Below, one piece after another: positions 45,228 to 53,495 of a stretch of DNA of 64,000 nt. The translations under genes were made by a program, and so were the position numbers. Numbering within the stretch: the first letter of the stretch is position 1; each line of letters starts with the position of its first letter. This DNA comes from Paenibacillus sp. LHD-38 (lineage in GTDB: Bacteria > Bacillota > Bacilli > Paenibacillales > Paenibacillaceae): NCBI RefSeq assembly GCF_031157315.1, contig NZ_JAVIFU010000009.1:1-64000 (forward strand), written 5' to 3'. Under the pieces are notes generated by a model. It was not told the origin of the DNA and searched no databases. It worked only from the letters and a program-made list of their open reading frames with translations.

Positions 45228-47612
45228 TTATCGTAAAAACAACAGTTTATACGGCTTGTCTGTATTCATTGAAATCGTAACATATCCATCTACCGAATCT
45301 ACTCTTTGATCCTCTTTTCCCTCTTCACGAAGGAGTACCGGCTCTGAAGATTTATAGACAAAGGGCTGACTCGATTTATGGCTTACCGTCATTTCCGTTA
45401 CCCGCATCCTATCCCACTTTATACTTACTTCAAACCCGCCTTGAACACGCACACCGGAAAGAGAACCTGCGATCCAATTTGAAGGAAGTGCCGGTAACAA
45501 TTCGATAAATCCTTTATGCGATTGGACAATCATCTCGACCACACCAGCGGTATAACTAAAATTCCCATCAATCTGGAAAGGTGGATGTGCGCCAAGCAGG
45601 TTCGGGTACAGTCCGCCGCCTTTCATAACTTCACCCGTTTCTTCGACAATTTTAAATAGCTGTTGAAGTAACGAATGTACTCGTTCGCCATCCTTTAGCC
45701 TGGACCAAAGACAAATTTTCCAGCCGAGGCTCCAACCTGTTCCTGTATCCCCTCTTCTATTTAGTGATTGCCGAATAGCTTCTATGATTGGACCATCTGT
45801 AATTTGGCATCCTGGATAAAGACCATATAAATGGGATACATGACGATGATGCGGCTCACAATCTTCATAATCAATCAACCACTCTTGCAGTTGGCCATAC
45901 TTACCGATTTGCAGCGGGTGCAAGCGTTCTTTTGCTGCTTTCACTTGGTTAATAAACTCATTGTCGATACCGAGCACAGCTCCAGCCGCAACACAGTTTG
46001 AGAACAAATCCCATATGATTTGCAAATCCATCGTTGACGCTTTTGTAACGGAGCCCACCTCTCCATTCTCTGCAATAAATCGATGCTCTGGCGATGTGGA
46101 AGGCGATGTAATGAGATAGCCGTTCTCATCCTCTATTAACCAATCTAAACAAAACTCCGCAGCACCTGCTATAACCTTGAACACTTCCGCCAAATACGCC
46201 TTGTCCTGTGAATAGGTGAAATGCTCCCATAAATGACGAGTTAACCAAGGCCCTGACATTGGCCAAAAAGCCCAACTCGGATCGCCATGTCTATCACCAC
46301 CGACGGGATGAGCATGTCTCCAAATATCTGTATTATGATGGGCCGTCCACCCCTTCAATCCATACCTTTCGCTCACCATTTCCTTGCCGGTTACAGAGAG
46401 CTCACGTATAGCTTGTAACAGAGGACGATGACATTCAGCCAAATTCGTCACTTCTGCAGGCCAGTAGTTCATTTCCGTATTTATGTTTAATGTATAGTTG
46501 GATGACCAAGGCGCGCGCGTTAAATCGTTCCATATTCCTTGCAAATTAGCAGGTTGTGATCCCTCTCGAGATGATGCGATCAACAAATATCGCCCATACT
46601 GAAATAGAAGCTCAATCATTCCAAGATCTTTCGGACCAGATAATCGTATCCTTTTATCCGTATCAAGCGCTTCTTCCGATTGTTCTTTATCTAATTGGAA
46701 GTCAACCCGGCGATATAGGTTTTGGTAATCCAGTATATGCGCTCTTCTCAGCTCTTCGTAAGATATACCCATTGCACCGGTTAATATCGCTTCATTTTTT
46801 TGAGACAGGTCATCGAAGTTCTTACCCGGTAATTGGTCATAACCATTGTAAGAAGTAGCAATCGATAAATAGATAATCGTTTCAGTCGCATTTGTTATGA
46901 CGAGTCTTCCGTTCTCTGATTCGATTTGTCCGTCCTTCTGATCTACGCCCACTCTTCCTTCAAAATGAATAGCGTCTGTTTCGCCAAATTGTCCATAAAT
47001 AATGGGGAGCGAGCAGTCTCCTTCATAATAATTCGGAGCACAATATTCAGGACAAACCCCTTGAATAATTAATTTATCGTCAGTAGAATGAACAGCATTG
47101 TATTTCAACGGACTATCCAAGGTTATAGCTACGTTTAACATTCCTCTAACTGAACTTGCTAACTTAATCACTAATACTTGATGTGGATGTGACATAAATG
47201 CTTCTCTCGTGAAATCTACTTTACCGACTGCATATTTCACCTTAGATATGGCCTGCTCGATATTTAACTTTCTTTCGTAGTGTCTGGTTACATTCCCATG
47301 CAGAAATTGCAGCTTCAAATTTCCGAACGGCATATATGCTTGTGTATAAGGACCAAACATATTTTTCGTTTCGCTTATAGCTTCCACGTATTTCTCTTCA
47401 TCGATTAAATGTCTTACTTTTTTTAACGATTCTCTATCATCATATGACTTATTTTTACGCGGCGGACCGGACCACAATGTGTCTTCATTCAACTGGAATT
47501 GTTCGGTTTCAACGCCACCGAAATGCATTGCACCCATTCTTCCATTCCCTATCGGCAGAGCCTCCGTCCAAGTGTTAGCCGGTTTTCTGTATAACAATTC
47601 GCAATCCCTCAT
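45228..47612 (-). CDS. GH95 alpha-1,2-L-fucosidase, cytoplasmic
   Basis: 794 residues, no signal peptide. N-terminal sandwich (EALPIGNGRMGAMHFGGVE) and (alpha/alpha)6 catalytic domain. Residues corresponding to the AfcA set are present: Asn376 and Asn378 in LNINTEMNYWP, Glu509 in SPSTSPEH (general acid), Asp682 in FQIDGNFSYTAG. It is an inverting enzyme that removes alpha-1,2-linked fucose, as at the tip of H, A and B antigens or xyloglucan; some members act on alpha-L-galactose. Its ATG overlaps the TGA of the GH110 gene (ATGA), so the two are translationally coupled, and the Gfo/Idh/MocA gene follows by 13 bases. Confidence 0.93.
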   Translation of the reverse strand: MRDCELLYRKPANTWTEALPIGNGRMGAMHFGGVETEQFQLNEDTLWSGPPRKNKSYDDRESLKKVRHLIDEEKYVEAISETKNMFGPYTQAYMPFGNLKLQFLHGNVTRHYERKLNIEQAISKVKYAVGKVDFTREAFMSHPHQVLVIKLASSVRGMLNVAITLDSPLKYNAVHSTDDKLIIQGVCPEYCAPNYYEGDCSLPIIYGQFGETDAIHFEGRVGVDQKDGQIESENGRLVITNATETIIYLSIATSYNGYDQLPGKNFDDLSQKNEAILTGAMGISYEELRRAHILDYQNLYRRVDFQLDKEQSEEALDTDKRIRLSGPKDLGMIELLFQYGRYLLIASSREGSQPANLQGIWNDLTRAPWSSNYTLNINTEMNYWPAEVTNLAECHRPLLQAIRELSVTGKEMVSERYGLKGWTAHHNTDIWRHAHPVGGDRHGDPSWAFWPMSGPWLTRHLWEHFTYSQDKAYLAEVFKVIAGAAEFCLDWLIEDENGYLITSPSTSPEHRFIAENGEVGSVTKASTMDLQIIWDLFSNCVAAGAVLGIDNEFINQVKAAKERLHPLQIGKYGQLQEWLIDYEDCEPHHRHVSHLYGLYPGCQITDGPIIEAIRQSLNRRGDTGTGWSLGWKICLWSRLKDGERVHSLLQQLFKIVEETGEVMKGGGLYPNLLGAHPPFQIDGNFSYTAGVVEMIVQSHKGFIELLPALPSNWIAGSLSGVRVQGGFEVSIKWDRMRVTEMTVSHKSSQPFVYKSSEPVLLREEGKEDQRVDSVDGYVTISMNTDKPYKLLFLR

Positions 47613-49483
47613 CGTATCATCACCTGATCCTCATCAATATTCAAATCACTTTCCTGCATCCCTTTTATAGTCGCATAGACCTGATGATACCCTTCATATG
47701 CATTTTTCGATAACACGACATATTTGCACGTATCAAATTCAAATATCGGATGGGGCAATATGTCCCGATTCCTGTTTATGATTCTATTATGTCGGAAGAT
47801 GAGATTCTCGACGTTTTCTGCGGATACAACATATTCATGATCCATATAAAAGGTATTGCTCTCAATCGTAATATTTTTGTGAATCTGAACAGGAGAAGTC
47901 TTCCCTCCAAGTGGAATGGGATGGATATATATAGCCGGTTTACGGTCATCCCAACCAGCTACCGGCGTCACATGAAACGTATTTCCGCGAATTAACATAT
48001 CTCTAACGGGACCGGACTCATACCAATCGTTCGAATCATTCGAGATAAAAATGGTACTCATCGTTATATTTTTGAAGTCATTATTTTCAATCAACACGCT
48101 TCTCCGCGTCGTACAAAGTATTCCTCTTGTCGGAATATGGGCAAAATGATTATTCGTAATAACAACTTCTGGTGTATAAGTCACGTTCTCCATAACATAT
48201 AGGTATTCTTTATATTCGCCTTGTACCGTATCAAACGGCAGCCTTTTATTCAGTGTGACTTGCATCGTTTGCAAATCATTGCCTTCCTGTCCGGGATGTA
48301 CGACATGGGTAACCTCAAATTCTTCTTCGAATTCATCACACATTGTTGCACGACGAAAGAAGATAACCTTGTCCCCTACATGATATTGCGGGAAACCGGC
48401 CTGCTGGGGATGAGCATAGACGACTTCCACGGACATTTCATTGATTATTTTTTGAACCCTCGTAAACGTGCCGTGTATATTAATGGGGTCATCGTGCGGA
48501 TGGGTAAACGTACATCCATTAATCACAATTTCCCCTTTTGCACCGGAAACATGAATGGAATCAGCAAAGCTCGACCCATGTTTCCCCATGTTATGATTGG
48601 GAATGAAATCGGTCGAATCAAACATCACGTCGCCGCTCATTTGTACTAGGAAGCCAAACCCATGCAAATAATGAATCGTTACATCCGACACGCATATCTG
48701 TTCACTTTCCCATATGAAAGCGCCTGCCGTATTGCGATCTATGACCTTGCAACATTCAAATACTCTTCCTGGGATGACTGCTTTGGGAAGAGCATCTCGA
48801 TAATAAATACGTATATTCCCTTTGTTCCATTCATGGATCTTTACACGATTCGAGGAAAACGGCCCTTCATTAGCCTCAAATCTTCTTTTTGCTCCGCTTG
48901 CTTCATCAAATCCGACAACAAGCCAATCATTTTTGGAGCCCTCTTCTCTCCAATAATATTCGCCTGTGTACGGGCTCTTCTCACTTAACCAATAAAAAAG
49001 CGGCTCATTGTCAGCAATTTCATAGGGAACTTGTTCTTCAAGAAGATAATCTGCATAAAAAAGTCCTTGCTCTTCTCCAATGTGCTTTACCGTTAGTTCT
49101 GAACATGTCGAAACTTCATAATCCCACGACAGATTTCGGATGTGGATATTTCTAGAATGAAAAATCCCAAGCGCCATCACATCTCCATGAAATATAAACA
49201 TCGAGCCGTTTCCTTCAATGGTCACATTCTCAAGTTCCTCGATTAAAAAACATACGGTCTTGATAGGATGTCTGATCGTATCCGTATTCGATGTGTGGAA
49301 AGCTCTTTTCGGTGCAAAATCAGGATAGAAATGATAGGTTCCTTTTGGAAAAGAGACCGTCACCTCTTCCTTCACTCCCCTGATATCTTGAAATAACTTT
49401 TCAACGATAGGGGTATGATCCTTTTCTGAGTTTGCTTCTCCACCGTATGCTTCTACATCAATGAATCGCGTATTTGGATTCAT
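47609..49483 (-). CDS. GH110 alpha-1,3-galactosidase (blood-group B type)
   Basis: 624 residues, no signal peptide. A right-handed parallel beta-helix with the GH110 N-terminal signature (TYHFYPDFAPKRAFHTSNTD; ENVTIEGNGSMFIFHGDVMA; NIHIRNLSWDYE) and repeated turns such as HNMGKHGSSFADSIHVSGA, CTFTHPHDDPINIHGTFTRV, whose acidic residues are candidates for catalysis. GH110 enzymes invert and release terminal alpha-1,3-galactose from branched blood-group B or linear alpha-Gal structures. Together with GH95 it would trim a B antigen completely. AAGGAG lies ten bases before the ATG. It follows the binding-protein gene, with a hairpin at 49513-49553 between, and is coupled to GH95. Branched versus linear preference cannot be read from sequence. 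Confidence 0.9.
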   Translation of the reverse strand: MNPNTRFIDVEAYGGEANSEKDHTPIVEKLFQDIRGVKEEVTVSFPKGTYHFYPDFAPKRAFHTSNTDTIRHPIKTVCFLIEELENVTIEGNGSMFIFHGDVMALGIFHSRNIHIRNLSWDYEVSTCSELTVKHIGEEQGLFYADYLLEEQVPYEIADNEPLFYWLSEKSPYTGEYYWREEGSKNDWLVVGFDEASGAKRRFEANEGPFSSNRVKIHEWNKGNIRIYYRDALPKAVIPGRVFECCKVIDRNTAGAFIWESEQICVSDVTIHYLHGFGFLVQMSGDVMFDSTDFIPNHNMGKHGSSFADSIHVSGAKGEIVINGCTFTHPHDDPINIHGTFTRVQKIINEMSVEVVYAHPQQAGFPQYHVGDKVIFFRRATMCDEFEEEFEVTHVVHPGQEGNDLQTMQVTLNKRLPFDTVQGEYKEYLYVMENVTYTPEVVITNNHFAHIPTRGILCTTRRSVLIENNDFKNITMSTIFISNDSNDWYESGPVRDMLIRGNTFHVTPVAGWDDRKPAIYIHPIPLGGKTSPVQIHKNITIESNTFYMDHEYVVSAENVENLIFRHNRIINRNRDILPHPIFEFDTCKYVVLSKNAYEGYHQVYATIKGMQESDLNIDEDQVMIR

Positions 49484-49512
49484 TTTAACTACACTCCTTC
49501 CTAATCAAAAGG

Positions 49513-49553
49513 AATAGGGCTTAATAGACACACGTTCCATATTAAGCCCTATT
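49513..49553 (-). terminator. Attenuator hairpin between binding protein and GH110
   Basis: Perfect 13-base stem AATAGGGCTTAAT/ATTAAGCCCTATT with a 15-base loop; on the minus strand CCTTTTGATT follows. It lies 19 bases past the solute-binding stop codon and probably reduces, without stopping, transcription into the glycosidase genes. Confidence 0.65.
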
Positions 49554-49571
49554 TATAGATTCTATAAGGTA

Positions 49572-51227
49572 TTATTGATTATATGTGTTTTGATAGATTT
49601 CCAGATAACGGTTGACATTCAGCTTTTCAAAACCGTTCAAGTAACTTTCCCATTCTTTTTCGATGTCTTTTGCGCCTGTAATAAATTGTACTGTGTTTTC
49701 ATTAATATATTTATTGATATTAATCTGCAAGAGCGAGACTTCTTCTGCCTCTGCAGGATCAATCCAAGCTCCTTTAGCGATGAATATATCTTCCGGCTCA
49801 AATCCATCATATTTTAAAGTTGCGTTGAAAAGTCTTCTTTCATAGCCTTCAGGTGAAAACTCATCTTCTGGCGCTGCAATCGAATCTCTCAATTCTCTCG
49901 TTAACATATTCGGGCCTCTTTCTCCCCAAGCGTAATACCTTTTTTCTGCTTCCTCCTTCTCTTCTTCTTTTGGATCAGCTGGAATCATCGCATATTTCGC
50001 TTGTTTGCCGGTTAAGTCAATATCCCCTGATTCACCTTTTCTCCAGTTAACGCCTTCTTTTCCTCTGGCTGCGAACATCGTTCCTTCCTCGCTATATAAA
50101 TAGTCTGCCAGTTTAATTAAAGCTTCTGCCTTTTCGCCTTTCGCTTTTTCAGTAATCGCAAATGTAAGTGTATCTACAGCTCCGTAATTAGCAGTCGTTA
50201 ATTGAACGCCATTCGGCCCTTTTAACGGTGGTACAACATCGAACGCTCCCGATTTTTCATGAGCCAAATCCATGAAGACAGCCAAATGAGTTGCTGCTGA
50301 AGCACCAAGGATGGAATCCCCCTCACGTGTCCCCATCTGCTTGAGGGCTTCCATATTTTGAGTGAAAGTACCTGTGTCTATTAATCCTTCTTCATATAAG
50401 GAGCGAATATACTTCAATCCTTCTTTCCATTCCGGTTTCATGGCCGCCAAATCAAGCTTCCCGTTTTCTACGTTAATAAAATCCTTTCCGTTATTGTGGA
50501 TAAAGGCATTCATCAGGAAAATGGTCGGACTGTTTCCTATTTCGCTAGTTTCTCCGCTTAATGGAATTTCATCTTTTGCTCCATTTCCATTGGGATCATC
50601 ATTTTTAAATGCGCGTAACACATTTTTAAACTCTTCTGTCGTTGTAGGCATCTTTAAACCTAGTTTTTCTAGCCACTCCGTATCCATCCACATTTTACCA
50701 TACCTTGAACAGTGGTAGCATTCGTTGATAGATGCCAAGGCGTAAATATTGCCATCAGGCGCTGTTATCCCGTCTTCCAAATATTCGATTTCCCCCATTG
50801 CCTTTTTAATATTTGGCGCGTATTCATCAATTAGATCATTTAACGGGAGAAATACGCCTTCTTTTCCATACTTCTGTACATCTATTTTCGAAAACCCATC
50901 TAGCCATGTAACTGCAAAATATGCATCCGGATAGTCTCCGCTGGCGAGAGATAATTGTTGTTTTTCCTTCGCTACATCCTGGGGAGCAAACTCCCACGTA
51001 ATTTTAATATTGAATTTTTCCTCCACATGTTTTGTAAATTCATTGACGTCGGCTCTGAATTCACCATCCCATGACAGCTTGGGTGTGAAAATCGTCACTG
51101 GGATCGGACCGCCTGCACCAGTGTTTCCGCTTTCCTTACTTGTGGACGGTTCATCCTTCGAAGGCACACAAGCCGATAATAAAGCAATGATGAATAACAT
51201 AATACTTAGCATCTTTAGTTTTTTCAT
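49572..51227 (-). CDS. ABC transporter solute-binding lipoprotein (LplA-like)
   Basis: 551 residues. Lipobox LSAC (Cys20), Ser/Thr/Gly linker, and a large LplA-type binding fold (GKMWMDTEWLEKLGLKMPTT; DDPNGNGAKDEIPLSG, which resembles a calcium-binding loop). Third gene of the operon after two permeases; followed by GH110, GH95 and the oxidoreductase, which points to alpha-galactosylated, fucosylated oligosaccharides as cargo. Confidence 0.92.
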   Translation of the reverse strand: MKKLKMLSIMLFIIALLSACVPSKDEPSTSKESGNTGAGGPIPVTIFTPKLSWDGEFRADVNEFTKHVEEKFNIKITWEFAPQDVAKEKQQLSLASGDYPDAYFAVTWLDGFSKIDVQKYGKEGVFLPLNDLIDEYAPNIKKAMGEIEYLEDGITAPDGNIYALASINECYHCSRYGKMWMDTEWLEKLGLKMPTTTEEFKNVLRAFKNDDPNGNGAKDEIPLSGETSEIGNSPTIFLMNAFIHNNGKDFINVENGKLDLAAMKPEWKEGLKYIRSLYEEGLIDTGTFTQNMEALKQMGTREGDSILGASAATHLAVFMDLAHEKSGAFDVVPPLKGPNGVQLTTANYGAVDTLTFAITEKAKGEKAEALIKLADYLYSEEGTMFAARGKEGVNWRKGESGDIDLTGKQAKYAMIPADPKEEEKEEAEKRYYAWGERGPNMLTRELRDSIAAPEDEFSPEGYERRLFNATLKYDGFEPEDIFIAKGAWIDPAEAEEVSLLQININKYINENTVQFITGAKDIEKEWESYLNGFEKLNVNRYLEIYQNTYNQ

Positions 51228-51268
51228 ATTTTTATCCCTTTCATTTATAAATTGTTGTCACCTGTTTG

Positions 51269-52183
51269 TTACCCCTTTAATGAGCCAATTAATACACCCT
51301 TCACAAAGTACTTCTGCACAAACGGATAGATGATAAGGACCGGTAAGCTGGAAATAACTATAAGAGAGTATTTCATTAATTCCCTTAATCCTTGTGCTTT
51401 TAATAATTGCATAACATCACCGTTTGGATCCGCGTTCAATATCAATACACTTCGCAGGATAAGCTGTAACGGATATAGTTGTTCGGACTTCAGATAAATC
51501 AATGCATCAAAATACATATTCCATTTTGCAACCGCATACATCAGAACTAAAACAGCAAGAATCGGTTTAGAAAGCGGCAACACGATGCTCCAAAAAAAAC
51601 GGAAATCACTGCAACCATCAATTTCACTCGCTTCAGCTAATTCATCCGGGATCGTTGTCTGGAAGAAGCTTCGAGCAATAATAACCTGAAACACCGCTAA
51701 TGCCGAAGGCAGCAGTAGTGCCCAAATAGTATCGATGAAATGAAGATTTTTTACGACGAGATAAGTTGGAATTAAGCCGCCATCAAATATCATGGTGAAT
51801 ACAAGCAAAATGATGATGATGCTTCTGCCGTAAAAGGTTCGTCTTGAAAGCGGATAGGCGAGCATAACCGTAATGCTTACACTGATCAGCGTTCCGACAA
51901 CCGCATAGAAAAGCGAGTTGGAAAACCCTTGAATAATTTGCGGGTTTTTAAACACGGTCGTATACCCTTCTAACGTAGGATTAACCGGAAACAGCCATAC
52001 TTGACCGGAAGTTACCGCCGACGGGTCACTAAGGGAGGCGCTTACAATATAGATAAGCGGGTATAACACAGAAACTAAGATCAGACATAGAAAGAAATAA
52101 ATACCTCCGAGAAACAATCGGTCAACCGCTGATTCTCTTATTCTCGTTTTATTCGTACCTTGTGTGAATGGCTTCCCGTTCAT
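51269..52183 (-). CDS. Carbohydrate ABC transporter permease (LplC type)
   Basis: 304 residues from ATG 52183, three bases after AAGGAGGAGG; an in-frame GTG/ATG upstream would overlap the preceding gene and lacks a site. Six helices, EAA loop EASEIDGCSDF then IVLPLSKP, C-terminus FVKGVLIGSLKG. Confidence 0.92.
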   Translation of the reverse strand: MNGKPFTQGTNKTRIRESAVDRLFLGGIYFFLCLILVSVLYPLIYIVSASLSDPSAVTSGQVWLFPVNPTLEGYTTVFKNPQIIQGFSNSLFYAVVGTLISVSITVMLAYPLSRRTFYGRSIIIILLVFTMIFDGGLIPTYLVVKNLHFIDTIWALLLPSALAVFQVIIARSFFQTTIPDELAEASEIDGCSDFRFFWSIVLPLSKPILAVLVLMYAVAKWNMYFDALIYLKSEQLYPLQLILRSVLILNADPNGDVMQLLKAQGLRELMKYSLIVISSLPVLIIYPFVQKYFVKGVLIGSLKG

Positions 52184-52203
52184 TGTCCTCCTCCTTACAT
52201 TCC

Positions 52204-53175
52204 TTACCATAAACTTGAAGACGAAAATCGTTTTGAAATCGTATTAGCCGTTATGATCAAAATAAAGTTCACAGCGGAATTAAACAAACCAACAGCCGCT
52301 GCAAAACTATAATTTGCTCCTAGTAATCCGATTTTATAAACGTATGTGGCAATCACTTCACTTGAACTTGTGTTTAAATCATTTTGCATCAAATAAATTT
52401 TTTCAAAACCTAGCGACATGATGTTGCCAATGCTTAACACAAGAAGTACCACAATAATCGGCGTAATCCCGGGAAGGTCTACATAAGTGATTTTCTGCAA
52501 ACGACTGGCACCATCTATCTTTGCAGCTTCGTACAAGGTTGGATCAATTCCAGCCAATGCCGCTAAATAAATGATTGCAGCGTAACCAGTATTTTGCCAC
52601 ACGTCAGACCATACATAAATCGATTTAAAGTATGCCGGTATACCCATAAAATTAATCTGCCCGATGCCAAACAACTCGAGAATATTATTAACTAATCCTG
52701 CATTTGGAGATAGGAATAAGATAATAATCGATACCATAATGACCGTCGAGATAAAAAACGGTGCGTAGGTAACGGTTTGTATTAGCTTCTTGAAGCGGGC
52801 ATTACCTACTTCATTTAATGCTAGTGCCAAAATGATTGGACAGAGAAATCCGATGATCAGCCCATAAAGACTCAAGCCAAGCGTATTCTTCATCAACAGG
52901 GAAAAGTTCGGGCTTTCAAAAAAGTAGCTAAAGTAGCGTAAACCTACCCAATCACTTCCCATGATCCCCTTTGTGACGCTGTAGTCCTTAAAGGCAATGA
53001 CGATTCCGGCCATTGGTACATACTTGAAGGTAATTAAAAATGCTAAAGGAACGATCGCTAATAAATAGAGTTGCCAATGCCTTTTGATTTTTTTTGCAGC
53101 TGAATATTTTTCCGCACTCACCTTTTTTTTGCTTGTCTGTTGAATCCCCGGTTGTTTGACTCCTCTCAGTTCCAT
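52204..53175 (-). CDS. Carbohydrate ABC transporter permease (LplB type)
   Basis: 323 residues with a 35-residue basic N-terminal tail, then six helices including FKYVPMAGIVIAFKDYSV and EAA loop EAAKIDGASRL. AAAGGGG precedes the ATG. First gene of the GH110/GH95 operon; a perfect palindrome lies 56 bases upstream. Confidence 0.92.
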   Translation of the reverse strand: MELRGVKQPGIQQTSKKKVSAEKYSAAKKIKRHWQLYLLAIVPLAFLITFKYVPMAGIVIAFKDYSVTKGIMGSDWVGLRYFSYFFESPNFSLLMKNTLGLSLYGLIIGFLCPIILALALNEVGNARFKKLIQTVTYAPFFISTVIMVSIIILFLSPNAGLVNNILELFGIGQINFMGIPAYFKSIYVWSDVWQNTGYAAIIYLAALAGIDPTLYEAAKIDGASRLQKITYVDLPGITPIIVVLLVLSIGNIMSLGFEKIYLMQNDLNTSSSEVIATYVYKIGLLGANYSFAAAVGLFNSAVNFILIITANTISKRFSSSSLW

Positions 53176-53230
53176 TTCATTCCCCTTTCATTATCAAATT
53201 TCCGAACAAACTCTAGGGTGATATTCTGTG

Positions 53231-53246
53231 ATGATAGCGCTATCAT
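53231..53246. promoter_or_regulatory. Perfect 16-bp palindrome, LacI/CcpA-type operator
   Basis: ATGATAGCGCTATCAT. The inner TGATAGCGCTATCA has the central CG and TG...CA ends of LacI-family operators and matches the cre consensus except at one position. It lies in the 53176-53495 gap, 56 bases before the first permease of the GH110/GH95 operon, a likely promoter position. No LacI gene is in this part of the window. The rest of the gap carries no convincing gene. Confidence 0.55.
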
Positions 53247-53429
53247 ATGATGATTGCGGAAATACGAAAAGGGACAATTCATTTGCAGGTTACACCAAGC
53301 AACTCCTTTATTATCAAGGGGTTTTATATGTCCAGCACCTATAACCGTACAATAAATCAGAAGGGTACATTTAATTAAACCTGCTGTAGAAAGGATAATA
53401 ATAGCCTTTGGCTTGTTCAATGAATTTAA

Positions 53430-53456
53430 AAATCCCCCTACAAACGCAGGAGGACC
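53430..53456 (-). terminator. Terminator after the membrane AraC gene
   Basis: TCCTCCT pairs with AGGGGGA (one G-U pair) around GCGTTTGT on the minus strand, then TTTTTAAATT. It separates the regulator from the transporter operon. Confidence 0.65.
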
Positions 53457-53495
53457 CTAATAATGATGTTTCTTGGAATCTCTTATAGATTCACT

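Noticed and set aside
53166..53420. 84-codon minus-strand frame upstream of the LplB-type gene
   Set aside because: It overlaps the permease start, has no ribosome site, covers the operator-like palindrome and shows no family-like sequence; treated as chance.
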